From Osmia lignaria lignaria (lineage: Eukaryota > Arthropoda > Insecta > Hymenoptera > Megachilidae), in the NCBI RefSeq assembly GCF_051020975.1, contig NC_135037.1:4092001-4156000 (forward strand): a DNA stretch of 64,000 bases. Direction: 5' to 3'. Shown one piece after another: positions 50,514 to 62,674 of the stretch. The notes below the pieces were generated by a model. That model was not told where the DNA came from. It saw nothing but the letters and a program-made list of their open reading frames with translations, and searched no databases. Made by a program: the position numbers and the translations under genes. Within the stretch, counting starts at the first letter, position 1. Each line of letters begins with the position of its first letter.

Positions 50514-53214
50514 GTAAGCGAGATAGATTATCAAAAAAAAAAAGAAAATAAGGGAAAAAAATCTCTCTGAGAACTATCAGAAGACCTGACTAAATGTGCT
50601 CCTCGAGGAACACGTTCGTGAAGGAGGATGGAAATTTAGGATGACCCTTTGTGTGCCAAGTGTGTTCCCTAGACACGAGCCAAGTCTCTGAAATTGGATA
50701 ACCTTGTTGAATTATTTTTAGACTAACTCATATTACATTTTTTTATAATCCTTCAGTTTTTTTAAGAAAATTAAAAATAGCTGTCTCATTTTATGATTAA
50801 AAATCGACTCCCAGCAGTTAACTGTTTTAAATGATTTTAATTAAACTTTTTAATACATAATTGTGTGTGCTCTAAAGTAAAATTCAGTCTTATTTACTTC
50901 CAATTAAATTTTTAAACAATTGTCTTATAATTATGTTTGTAATACAACCATTTTAAAACTGGGTACTCGGTTTCCCAGACAGGAGTTAAAACCGTTGCAA
51001 GGTTATCAAATTTCCGAATGGTCCTCGATCTTTTCAAGCAATTATGCTCGATTTAATGAGAGCCCTAAGCATGTGTCGCTTTCATTAACAGCCGCCTTGA
51101 CATCTTTACATCTCGATCGTTCGGTAACAAAAGCGGACAGCCTTGAATGCTCGTTGTACGCGGAGGATCGTGCAAAAGTGTCGTTTCGAGTGATTTCGAA
51201 TTTTTCTAAGTACTCTCTGACACTTCAAAAATTCTCAGGACGATCATGAAAATGGCTGGCTCGAGATAAAAGCATCTTACATACTCGAGAGCTTAAAACT
51301 ACCAAAGATTACTTGCGTAGGTCGTCCACTTCGTGTTACAACGCTAATCTCTGGTAGGTAATCTAATCTTGAAAAAAAAGGAGTGCCTCTCTCTGTTTTA
51401 CTGCCTTGGCAGAGGATAATGTTTGCATTATAAAATAGCGGCACCGCTTTACTCGGTGAAGTGTATGTAATCGAAGAATTTCTGAGAATCCACTAAAAAT
51501 TGTTAAGGGTGTATTTACTTACCTTTGATGCAGAGGTATTTGAAAAATTATTCTATGATTAGATTTTTTTCTTAATAAATTGATTGCTTTGCTGAAGTTG
51601 AAAATTTCATTAATTCTTGAAAAATGGACACTATGGGTTATGGTTAGTTTGACCCATAATTTGAATGATATTGTATTCGAATTTGGAGACTATATTGAGC
51701 AATGCTCGAATCAAGTCGGGTAATGATTGGATCCGGTCGGCTCGAGTAATAATCGAATCACGTCAAGTAGAAGTCATTCAATATATAAATTTATTCGGGT
51801 ACCCGTAATTACAGGATTCTCCTCAGAACTCAAACTCTACTCGAGACCTGTAACTCAATTCGAGTACCCGCACACCCCTACTATTTTTATTCTTAACAGA
51901 TCTTATCTATTATTTTCGCATTATTCCATTATCCTGCATTTAATCACCAAAACATGTGTTTAAAATTTTATATAGTAAATTCACATTAATTTCTTGCATC
52001 AAAATTTGCATTTAAACCGGTTATATCTGGTACCTTTCCGTGCATCTTATTTCCTCGTAGACGTCAAAGAAAAGTTTGTCAACGAAATGATAATTAAAAA
52101 AAATATTCGTTCCCACCGATATATTTCCTTTTCGCGCCAAACAACTTTCACATGGAACATTTTTTCATATATTCACTGGTTTAACAAGATATCTCTGCGT
52201 TTCCAATTAAAATAACCACGCTGTGGATTCTGAAAAAATATCAAGATTTGCATATTATCGAAAAGTTTCCATTGGAGTCTGTTGGATGTCGATGGAAGCA
52301 GCGATCGTAACGGACCTCCAAGATCGTGTATGTACACCTTTCTCCGGTAAGAAGGAACACGTTTTCAGATGTCTTCCGATTGGTCGGATCAGCTGAAAGT
52401 AGTATGTCTCTCCCACCATTTCATTGCGTTGGTTCATTGTAGTAAAACTTACAGCGCGTAAGATTTCTTGGAAGCGTCGCGGTGCCGCGTGGAAGGAAAC
52501 GCGTTTCGAGAATGAGGCATCATTCGAGAAGTAGGCGTACGATTCTACTTGCTGTTCTCACGGGGTTAATTAGCAATCTCAAGAGTTAATTGCCGCAGGC
52601 AAAGGGTACCCCGTTTCTAGCGAAATTCACAGGAACAGAGTCTGACAAAGGGAACGTACCTTCGTAACACCGATTGGATTTGAAATTTATGTCTCTTTAT
52701 TATAGGAGATTCGAAAGATAGTATTTTTACAAAATTATGGCATCCTTCTTTTATTTATAGCTTTGGGATAATTTGGACGCCATTTGGCAATACGGTGTTA
52801 AGATATTAAACAACGGTAGAATTTAGAAAATGAAAATAATATTAAAATAATATTTCTATCAGAGATATTTAATCAGGATATGAACATTTTTATGCAAATG
52901 TACAATATCTGAGTCACAAAGTGAAAAAGAAACACAGTCACGTATAACCGTGAAAGCGACAAATATGAAACTTTCTTCTGGGAACAGGAAGCATCCCTGC
53001 ATACCAGAGAAGGGGTACGTGTACCATCGAAGAATTCAACCTGACGTAAGATAGCTTGTGGTGATTCACCACAAACGTATTCGAAGGGTCGAAACCTTCT
53101 TCAGGGTTAAAGCGAAACGAGAAGAGATCCTTTTCCACGGTCAATTGGTTTGACTTTACGATTCTAAGCCTCCAGAGATGTTTCAGCTTCATCCTTTTAG
53201 GGTGCAGAAATTTT

Positions 53215-53294
53215 GCATAATAAATTTTCTCTAAAATAAGATATGAAAAAGAAATTTTGTGACCCACTATTTCCCAATTACTATTACGCCACTG
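53215..53294. mobile_element. Fragment of family C MITE
   Basis: The right end CAATTACTATTACGCCACTG is inverted CAGTGGCGTAATAGTAATTG, preceded by TTTTGTGACCCACTATTTCC as in the right part of 6745-6962 (TTTTTGACCTCCCTATATC). The left part is lost. Confidence 0.45.
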
Positions 53295-54453
53295 ATTTTA
53301 ATTTTCTAAATGGAAAAATTGAAATTGCAAATTTTATTATTTGAAACTCACAATAATTAGGAGAAATGAAATCTTATTATTGACCTATACTACTGAAATA
53401 TTAACTTCTCCCTGAATTCTTCAAAAACATCCACATCCTCATCAGGTATTCAATCGCAATCTACTTTGCTTCACATTATCCTAATGAACATTCACAATCA
53501 GACGAGACATTTATCCATTACAATGATACTAATTAGAAGCAAGAAACACGTGCTTAAAGAGTTGTTCATTTTTCGTCCTCGAGAAGTACAGTTAGGATAA
53601 TGGTCGGTCATTTAGGCAATTAAAGGATATTTTCAAAGAGAGGACATTAGCAAACGTTTGCCACCTGGACAGTTATCCCGTTAGACTTCTGTTCGAGTAG
53701 TAACACTAGAGAAAATTTGTTCTCATTTTGCTCACTGCCAAGACTACGATTTGCGGTGGCACTGCGGTTGCACCGGTTATTATCAACACCGTCCACCTTC
53801 GTTTCCGGGCGTCTCCAATGATCCTCTTGAACTTGCACCTTCTATTACAGAAAACCACTCGGTATCACGGTTCTTCGTTGAAAAGCTAATTGTTTTCGTC
53901 TTACTGTTACACTTTTTGCCTTGGTGTCATTTTTATGGGGTATCGTTAACTGGTCTGACGATTGGTCATGGTACTGATGGGCGAAGAGATTTCTAAGAAG
54001 ATTGCAAATTGCTTTTATTTTTGGATGACTTTCTACTTAAGCACTGAAAATTATTATTTGTTAGATACAAATTTTTGTAATCTTAGAAAATGTTGATCGA
54101 TTAATCTTAGAAAGACCGAGTTTCAAATGTAACAATTCATTTTTAATGTCTTCTTTTTTAAATAATATTAATAGTATGTAACACTTCAGTATTAATTTTG
54201 AAGGCATAAATGAAAAATAATTATTTGAAAATTTTTCAGATGAGAAAAATAATATCTATATTTTCAATATCTTTTAATTGATGAGGTTGAAGAGCTCTCT
54301 CTTTGGTCTTTCTAGGGTTAAGTAATTCATTTTAATGAGGTGCTCATTAATTATAAGCACACACTTTTCCTGGTCGTTATATTACCAGAGCGTATATATA
54401 CGCGTATTCACATTAATTGGATTATAAATTTCACCATTTTGTCAAATGTTATA

Positions 54454-54558
54454 TGACGCATTAATTCGTCATTTCCAATTAAAAGGCTATAAATGCATTT
54501 AGAGTTAACTCGTCGTTCCTCCTGAAGGAGTATTTTCCAATGACGAGTTAACTCGTCA
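54454..54558. repeat. Repeated 18-bp palindrome TGACGAGTTAACTCGTCA
   Basis: A perfect 18-bp palindrome lies at 54541-54558. An imperfect copy, TGACGCATTAATTCGTCA, lies 87 bp upstream at 54454-54471, and a half copy (AGAGTTAACTCGTCG) lies near 54501. The two full copies are each followed by TTCCAATTAAAAGG or GTCCAGTTAAAAGG, so they arose by duplication. TGACG is a CRE/bZIP half-site. Confidence 0.6.
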
Positions 54559-55209
54559 TGTCCAGTTAAAAGGTAAAAATAATAAAAGAAATTTGGTGAT
54601 AAGAGGATATTTTTCATTATTTCAAATGATGCAAAGGGGTTAAATGAATATTGAATAGCATATTGATGTTAAATTCGATCAAAATTCAAAGAAAGTTTCC
54701 ATACATCGATGAAAACGATCCCGGTTTCCGGTTATGTTCGTGCACATCGATCCTCGTGATTCGTGACACAAGACGTAGGAAGAATGATTACTATTTAAAT
54801 ATTCATGGAACAAGCCTTTCGTGTGGGGACTTCGTTTAGTATTCAATTTTATTTAGGAAGAAGGAAATACGAGAGAACCTACGCGATTTGAGTGGCTGCT
54901 TGACTTACGCGTATTCGCCTACATATCGCTATTAAATAATAAAGAGAAGCGAATGGCGATAGATCTGTAATTTATCGCTGTAAAACACGAAGGTGGAATA
55001 TATTACAAATTAGCTTACTGGAAATGAAACGACACCCACGACTAGTTTGCATGATATAATGTTGATACAGTAGCGATGAATGGAAGTATTGAAAACTTAT
55101 GATCGATTGATATCACTGTTGTAATAATCTTTGATTTTTATTATATGGTAGCTAAATTGATTATGCTAATTAAGTAGTATATAATTAACTAGTGCCAATT
55201 ATCAGAATA

Positions 55210-55346
55210 AGTCTGCCCCCTCCCTGAAAATGTGGACCGTTATCATTCTTAAATTTAAAAATTCCAAATCCTAAAAAATTAGAATATTCAAAAATATCAG
55301 GTTTCCAAAATTAAAAAATTTTTAAGGGACCTGAGCCACTCCAGAA
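55210..55346. repeat. Family H repeat, inverted copy
   Basis: It ends AATTTTTAAGGGACCTGAGC then CACTCC, the reverse complement of the opening block at 10230 and 31961, and has an AT-rich TTAGAATATTC body before it. Confidence 0.45.
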
Positions 55347-58300
55347 AAAGATTCAGTAATTAGTGATTAAAGAAGATCCAAATTTATTTAGAGATTTTTA
55401 TGATAATAATTTAATTTCTTACATTAAAAAAAATATAGTAAGTGTTTATAAATAAACGTTAAAATTTTCCAAAAAAAGAAAAATTCTCCATAGAATTATA
55501 CCTGTTCCATGGCTTCCCTCAGGTAAACTGCATGGTATTGGCGTCCACTTTTTCCTTCCTCCATGGTTTTTCGTGTCGAGCTCGGGTAGGCCTGTCGTTA
55601 CCTTTGTGTTGGTGACACACAGGACCCAATCGTATCTCGTACGCCAGGCTGGATATGTAGAACTGGCTTTTGTCTCGGAGAGCTCGTAGTACGGACCTCT
55701 CGTGTTTCTCGTACGATTCACGTACACCTTTACGACCACACGGAACCGTTCTCCTCGTGACTGTCGTCGTAGTTCTACGAGAGGAGCGGTGGTCTTCAGG
55801 GACGTAGAGAGTGATTTCAACGCGTGGTAGGCGCGATTCTTTCGAGTTCTTCTTCTCACACGCAACCGAACGATGATCAAACGAACAAGTACAGTTTCTT
55901 TTTCTGCCCGCTGATCACCCATACGACTGTCCAAAATTACGATCTATAATTTGCATAAATACTATGGGTGGCCCGTTTAGTTTTCTTTGAATGAAAGCGC
56001 GGTGATTCAGTCGTTAATATTGTGGTTTGCGGTTTGGGACGAATGGAAATTAAATTTTGAGATTTGACCATGTTAGAGTTAAATTTAGAATTTTTTTATT
56101 TAAAATTTAATTATAATACACCATGTGTTATTTAGGGTATGGAATTTTGATATAAATAATTGTTTACCATCTTCTTTATATAAGAAACATTTTAGTAGAT
56201 AAAAATGAAAATTAGAAAACTAATTATTTGAGGCTTAAAAAGTTAGTTGCACCTGTATCGTAATCAACTGAATTATTTCTGTCCTCTAGAACCCATCCCC
56301 TAATTCGTTCCTAACACCTGCTCTCATACCCTTTTTCAAACACACTTGGTGATTGTATGGATCTCTTTAATCATCTCAATTATTAACACGTTCACTGTCA
56401 CGTGTTATTTCCTCAAAAATATATCTCCTGTACTATTAAAAATTCCTTATTCATCTAATTACAAATACTTTTATTAAATATTTTAAATTATAAAAAAAAA
56501 TACAAATAACAAGATATTATAAAATCAATAAAGTATTATCTAATAAAATTCCCAACAACTCCAACGCAGCAATCAATGTACCAAATCAACTTCAAAAAAA
56601 AAATCCCAGAATCTCTCAGAAAAGAGGTCGACCGAAGAAACCCGAGGAATACACTCCTGATTGGGCCTCCAGGTTGGTGAACGTAGGACAGCTAACCAGG
56701 TGACGTCATTGGCTTCTCGGGTCTACGTTGGGCCCGTGGCGGCGGTAGGGGAAAGAAGGGGTCAACGTGGCGAGAAGGAAGAGGAAAAGAGACAAAAGGA
56801 AGGGTGAGGAGGAGGGTGTTCCTCGGCACCGTGCGAGCCGCTGCTCTCAGGTACGAGCGCACGGTGCCGCGTGCAGGTAGTCTCGTGTTCGTTCTCCCCA
56901 CGTTTCTACTACGCGATCGAACCATTTCCCTGCTCGAAAACGATCCCTCCTAAAACCACCCCCGTAATACCAACCACCGTCCCTCGTTCTATTCCACGAA
57001 TCGATTAAAAGAGGGTCGAAAAGCAGCTATTTTATTAATTCGCGACAGTCGATCCCTAGTGGACGGTAAAAGTGGAGCGTCGATAAAGTTCACGGTGTCT
57101 CTGCTGGCTTCGCGGATCTGCAACAGAATTATTATAAATATCTCTTAAAACAAAGTGGAAAGTCATCTTCGATTGTAATTAAATCCCACGTTCTCTGGAA
57201 AGGGATCGAAATTAAACCAGTGATTTATCGTGAAAAATCGATCAGTGAATCCAGTGAACCTACTCTAGAACTATATCGGAAGTAGCTGATGATTCCAACT
57301 GAATTAACCGTGAAAAATCGTGAATTCTAAGTGGTATCTGCGAGAATTGAAAGAAAACTGTGTCAGTTCGAGGAGCGAACCACGTGGCACAGCGAAGTGG
57401 AACGAAAGATGCAACGGGTCGTTGAAGCCCGGAAGAAAGGATTCGAACTCATTCAGAAAACTGAATCCTTCGGTCACGCTTCTAGGAATCATCTAAAAAT
57501 TTCCTCCTCATGATCATTCGTAAACAAGAGAAACTACAGTGTTTAATATTCCGAGAGTACAAAGATATATTTATTTAGGATCGTTTGAAGCTGTTCAGCT
57601 GGTAGATCGAAGAAGTTCGCTTGTCAAACGAGTTTATGGTTTTTAATCGAGTCTACGACTCGTCTGGCAACGGGTTCCCCTTGTACATCCGGCATGCAAT
57701 TGCCGCGTACGATTCTCCCTCTTCGACATTCGCGGAGGATCATCGAGCCGGCAGTCTTTCAGAAGGTGGCCACCTGTTTCCCGTACGAGCTGCTTCTTCC
57801 TCGCCTTTCCTTCCGTGAAAGCCGTTTATCCAACGGCATCGACGATTATCCTTAATATTTCATCGTCCTGCGCGATAAATCGCTTTATTGCCGGCTGTAA
57901 ATCAACTCCCGTGATGCCCTATTAATCGTACAAGGTAGATCGGGGGGAAATTAAAAATAGATAAGAAGAACACAGTTGTTTCTCGCCTAGAACGGTCTAT
58001 CGCTCTAAGGAAACAGGGAAAAAAGTGGGCTGAACTGGGGGACGGAGAGTAAACTGGCAAGTGCAGAGGTGCGATGAAGCGTGGAACGTGTAGACACGGT
58101 AAACAGAGTTACATACGTATCTATCCCCGAGAGGATTGGCCGCGAGTAGCGGAGCGAAAATTTCTATTTGCTCGGGATCAGACGAAGGAAACATGTCTGT
58201 AATCTCGAACGTGCCGTTTATCCGGATTTCTAAACCAACGGCTGGTGGAAATTGCCTGATCTTTCGCGTGTGAACTTTGCGGACCTTGGAAGGATTTTTG

Positions 58301-58513
58301 TAACCGTGCAGAATTGTTTCGTCGTGGTTTAGTAATGAATCAAAATGGTGTTAAGATTTTGAAAAACTAGGAAGAATAAAAATTATTTTGAGATGAAACA
58401 AAGATGACACACGATAATTTATAAGCGATACAGAGGATTTTTAAATAAAAATGTAAGTGGTATTTAAGAAAATGGAAAAAAGACGATAGCGATCGGGAAG
58501 ATTGCGGAAGAAA

Positions 58514-58699
58514 ATGTTGAAGTGGATAAAAGTCCGCCAGGACGCGTCGGCGACGCCGACGCCGCTCGATCACGAGAAAAAGGACGAGGTGGTGGCAAAG
58601 GTCGAAGTTGAAGGAGCGACGCGAGAAGAGGAAGAAGATGATAGCGGAATGGAAAGAGAGGACACCCCGTCCAATATCGAGCTGAACGATCTACGAAAA
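58514..58699 (+). CDS. Candidate alternative first coding exon (62 residues, acidic), phase 0 into exon 3
   Basis: The ATG at 58514 (A at -3) opens a 62-codon frame starting MLKWIKVRQDASATPTPLDH. It continues through an acidic Glu/Asp-rich middle and ends with TPSNIELNDLRK. Third-position GC and amino-acid composition are unlike the surrounding AT-rich noise and look like real coding sequence. A donor-like AAA|GTATGC follows at 58700. The end phase is 0, so joining to 62540 would read NDLRK|DLFSQL in frame. That isoform would lack both the Cys box and exon 2. There is no good acceptor upstream, consistent with a first exon, and 2 kb of CpG-rich DNA precedes it. It may instead start a different plus-strand gene continuing outside the window. 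I do not recognise the protein. Confidence 0.45.
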
Positions 58700-58955
58700 G
58701 TATGCTGCACCTATTAATTCGATTTAATGCTTCCGTGAATTATCTTCCAGGCTGTTGTTGCAAAATTTTTCATTTGCAATCATTGATTTGCTGCTAAAGG
58801 TCGGGGCATGTAAATTTTCAACTACCTCTTGAGATCTGTTTAAACCTACATATTTTTGCAAACATTTGTCACTATTAGTGTTACATATTTTTTTAATATA
58901 ATAAATTGGCTTTTTATGGTAATAATAATAGGATAATGTATATAGGACCATTTTC

Positions 58956-59186
58956 CTAAAAAAGTAAGAAATATATTATAATGAGTTTCTTAACCCTCGG
59001 ATGGCGGACCATGGAGAAAGCCCTGATTTTATTTTCATTAACTTTAAGTTAAATTTACCATTTTTAAACGAAAAAATTTTATATATTGGAACAGTGTAAA
59101 ATTAAAAAAATGAAATTTGGGCTTTCTCCATGGTCCGCTATCCGAGGATTAAAAAATGCATTATAATATATTTCTTACTTTTTTAG
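58956..59186. mobile_element. TTAA MITE (58990-59152) nested at the centre of a second palindrome
   Basis: The inner element starts TTAACCCTCGGATGGCGG, ends CCGCTATCCGAGGATTAA, and has CCATGGAGAAAGCCC and GGGCTTTCTCCATGG inside its ends, the cleanest family A copy. Outside it, 58956-58983 and 59159-59186 are perfect 28-nt inverted repeats (core AAGTAAGAAATATATTATAA). The inner element therefore sits almost exactly in the middle of another inverted-repeat unit. Confidence 0.75.
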
Positions 59187-61552
59187 AAAAAGGGTCGATC
59201 ATTATATAGAAATCAACAATTATATACGTTACTCTATATAGGTTTAGACTTCATTATTTTATTTTATTTTTAAATTTTAAAGAAAGAAAAATTTATTGCA
59301 GCTTTTATTTTGTTACAAGTTGGATGTTGTTATTATTCGGTCTCTGAAGGTGTACAAGGTTTTTGTGACACTTTTTTTTGTTTAATAAAAAAAAAGGTTC
59401 TTCAGAATGCATTAAGAGGTTGGTGAGATAAGAATTAGCAGAGGTGTGCGTGAAAGCACTCGAAGGAAATCCACATGGCCGCTCTTTGAAATGTCGTTAG
59501 CGTTCAATTTCTTGCGTTTGTAACACTCGAGAGATTGTTCGTCCTCGACGTGATTTTATCTTCTTAGCGGCTAACAGCAGTTAAGCGTTTCTCGATGACG
59601 ATTCTCTATCGAGGTAATAAATCATCCATGGTTATAAAAAGGAAAGGGAAATTTCGCTTCATTTCCGAACCCTTATATAACAAAGATTTGCTTAGGTGTT
59701 TTTCATTATAATTCAAAATATTAATTTGGAGAATTTAATAAAGAAAAATATAGAATTTGAGAAGCTAATATCGAGTAATAATAATTTGGAAAAAAGAATT
59801 AGAAATAAATTTTTATATTAGATTATTACATTACATTTTTATTATAATAGTGCATAATGATCTAATTATCGATATTATCATTGACAAGTTAATAATAAAA
59901 GTAAAATTTCAATTAGGTGGCTTAAGGGGAGTTTAAATTGTACTTTATCTATACTAATAAATTAAAAATAGTTGTATTGAATTTCCAATGGGAAACCGGT
60001 AGAATTCGCTCGGAGCCAAACGTTAGGCCAGTCAGTGGCAAATATGAAATCTGTTATTGAGATTAATCTTAGAGCAAGGGCTCGGTTTCATTCATCGATT
60101 TCACTCGCTCAGCAATGTAGTTACTGCAAGCCGTCTGGTTTTTTCGATACCAGGCTAACCTGCTTCGAACAGGTGCAACATCCTTCTCGATACACGTGGA
60201 CGTCCAGTCAGACTATCGTCGTCTTTTATATCGGCCAGCTTGCACGGCTGTGCCACATCTGTCACTATCCTATACCGCTGCCACCACTCTCGGTACTCGA
60301 TACTCATCGAACGACTTTCATTGAAAAATTTCACCTCATCATTTGCGGTTCATTCGACGTTGATTTTTCTTCTGATCAAGTACACAACGTTACCTAGCTT
60401 TCTCTTATAAATCACTTCCGACACGTGCCGTTCATTTATTCATTGCAATTTATTGAATAATTTAATCTTGTTATCTCATATTTAAAAAAAAAAATAATTT
60501 ATGCCCCTTTAATATTATTTTTCAAAATAACAAAATAGAACGTTCTAATAATTTCGTCTAGGTTTCTATTTTAATTAAAAATTGAATAAAAAGGAAAAGG
60601 AAGCTGAACACTATTCTTAATATTTTTTTATTTAAAATAAATAAAAATTCCACAGATATACTAATTCTCTTCAGCCTAGTACCAAGAATTATTTTTCATA
60701 ATTGTCCTTGCATTGATCTAGAATTCTCTTGATTGCTCGTGTTCGCATACCCTTTTTTCCATCTTCGTTAACATTTTTCCTGCCGCTCTGTCTCTCGAAA
60801 TGCTACGAGTTGAGCAATCAACCCCGACTTTCTACACATTCAGTGTCTGTCTACGATCGTCGATCGAGGATTAGTTACGAAACGAACTCGTTTGCCCCGA
60901 GTGTGTAGTCGCCTGCCAGGATCGCCATTTATTCACGGTATCTATTTTTTTTTTCTCTCATTTTACACAATCCCTTCGAACGCATCTCGACAAAGATGGT
61001 CGGTTAAAACTGGTGCGATCGTTTCGAAATCGTTCTTTCATTCATGGCAGACGAGAAATGGAACGTTCGTCGATCGCTTCTCATACGATGACTAAACCGC
61101 GGCTTTTCGTTCGGGTTACCGATCCGATTTACATAGCCGGAATTTGCATACGTTTTATGTAACCGGAAATTGAGAGTGCGTGGGCGTGATGAGTTTCCTT
61201 TTGCATTTGCAACCACACTCGCAGATCTTGCCTGGCGATCGAACGACCAACTAGGCTCGTTCGCTCCCTTTAATTCCTCGTTTGGTCATGATACTCGTGT
61301 CGTCGTACGTCGAATGCCTTTTTTGGTATTTGTGCTGTTTTTTCAGTGGATAGTAAGGAACTTTGTGTATTTGAGGACGCGTTGCTGCGTTGAGGTATTT
61401 TATTTGAATTTAAATAATTATAGAATAATATTTTATGGAAATCTTTTGGCTAAAAGTAATTTTAATAAAAATTGTGATTAGGGTGGATAATAGAAGCAAT
61501 TATTTATCAGATGGTGATAATTTTTGATAAAAGCTTTCAAGAGAATATTTTT

Positions 61553-61725
61553 CCTAGGCTCTCGTTATATTGCCACGGATGGCGCTATAAGAGAGGAAAA
61601 ATTTATCAAGCTTCCAAGCTCTCATTTGAAGAGGAATAAAAGAGACAAAAGTGTACTATTTTCGTAGGTTATATAATAGTATAAGTCAAATCACTCATCT
61701 GGCAATATAACGAGAGCCTACTGTA
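61553..61725. mobile_element. TA-bounded MITE (family B), complete
   Basis: The left end CTAGGCTCTCGTTATATTGC and the right end GGCAATATAACGAGAGCCTA are near-perfect inverted repeats, followed by CTGTA on the right. Interior words CAAGCTTCCAAGCTCTC and AAATCACTCAT are shared with 45754-45902 and 47455-47620. Confidence 0.7.
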
Positions 61726-62539
61726 AAACGAATGAAATAAAATTCCAAGTCGTCATCAAAGTGTTAAAATATAAATTTGGAATAAAATATGAATCATTAT
61801 TACTGAAATTCATAATTTATAAAAAACACAATTCTACACACTGTGCAATATTAATTTTTCGAAAAACATGTATAATTATTCACCATAATAATGCAATTAT
61901 TTTAAGCAGAATTTCGCAATCGAATCTTTCATAAAATTGATGCTGTAATTATTGCACAACGCTTCGTTTTATACTGCATTACGCAATGTTTGCCCATGCT
62001 GTGTGGCCAAGAGATTCAAGTGCATCTTCTGCATCGGTAACGCGATACATTTGTCCCACAAAAGGCGATATTTACACACGTGGAGGTACTTCGTTACTGT
62101 CCATATCCATTGTGTTCACGAAGTAACATGTTGCCTCCAGGAATACCATTTTATTCCCTAGAACATTTATTATTTAATATCGCATCATTATAGACAGATA
62201 ATAATTATCATAATGGAAATGGAAGTACTGAAAGTGTAATTATTAAAAATACTATTACCAACATTATTCAAAATTTGCATTCTATTTTCTTTAACTAATT
62301 ATTAAATTATTCGAAATTTGAGGCGCGGGTCACCCGTGACCCACTAGCTGTCGCCGTGTTGACATAAACACGTTCGGACCGGGGGTAACGCTGCATATTA
62401 TAGCTTGTTATGGGTAGATGTGCTCAAGCCGAACGGAACGTGTTAAAGTGAAAGTACCAGGGTACAGAAAATTCATTTCGTATCATTAACAACATTCCAA
62501 AGCATCGGTATTAAATCTTTGTCATTTTCCTTGTTGCAG

Positions 62540-62674
62540 GACCTGTTCTCGCAGCTCCAGTTCTCGCAAGAGAGCGCACTGCCGCCCGACACTCTGCGTC
62601 GCGCTTTGGCCGAGAGCTTTCTCGATCAGCAAAGGTTTCAGCTGGGATTCATGGACGATGCAGCGGAATGTTTC
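62540..62674 (+). CDS. ec: USP53/54-family protease, exon 3 (residues 109-153)
   Basis: The exon encodes 45 residues in phase 0: [20 protein letters not shown], then [16 protein letters not shown], then FMDDAAECF. The last segment is the family version of the QDAxEF box of peptidase C19. [10 protein letters not shown] and DQQRFQLG are typical of USP53/54. The acceptor TTGTTGCAG and donor TTC|GTAAGT (62675) are strong. The next expected residues of the domain are not in the window, so the gene continues past 64000. Confidence 0.92.

Larger units (their letters stand above)
50514..62539 (+). other. Intron 2 of the USP53/54 gene (about 12.0 kb)
   Basis: The intron has a strong donor at 50514 and acceptor TTGTTGCAG ending at 62539. 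It contains family C, H, A and B repeats, a TGACG..CGTCA palindrome group (54454-54558), CpG-rich patches at 52260-52680, 55500-55930, 56620-58300 and 60740-61300, and a candidate alternative first exon (58514-58699). A 51680-51880 stretch has TCGGGT/GAGTACCCG words typical of decayed simple repeats. No other gene is supportable. Confidence 0.8.

Noticed and set aside
50920..51249. Plus-strand 109-residue frame downstream of exon 2
   Set aside because: Non-ATG start, and no similarity to the expected next part of the protease, which is instead found at 62540.
55446..55934. Minus-strand frame of about 160 residues, Arg/Thr-rich
   Set aside because: It lacks an ATG at its start, has no recognisable domain, lies in a GC-richer patch where long frames arise by chance, and runs into low-complexity AT sequence at its C end.
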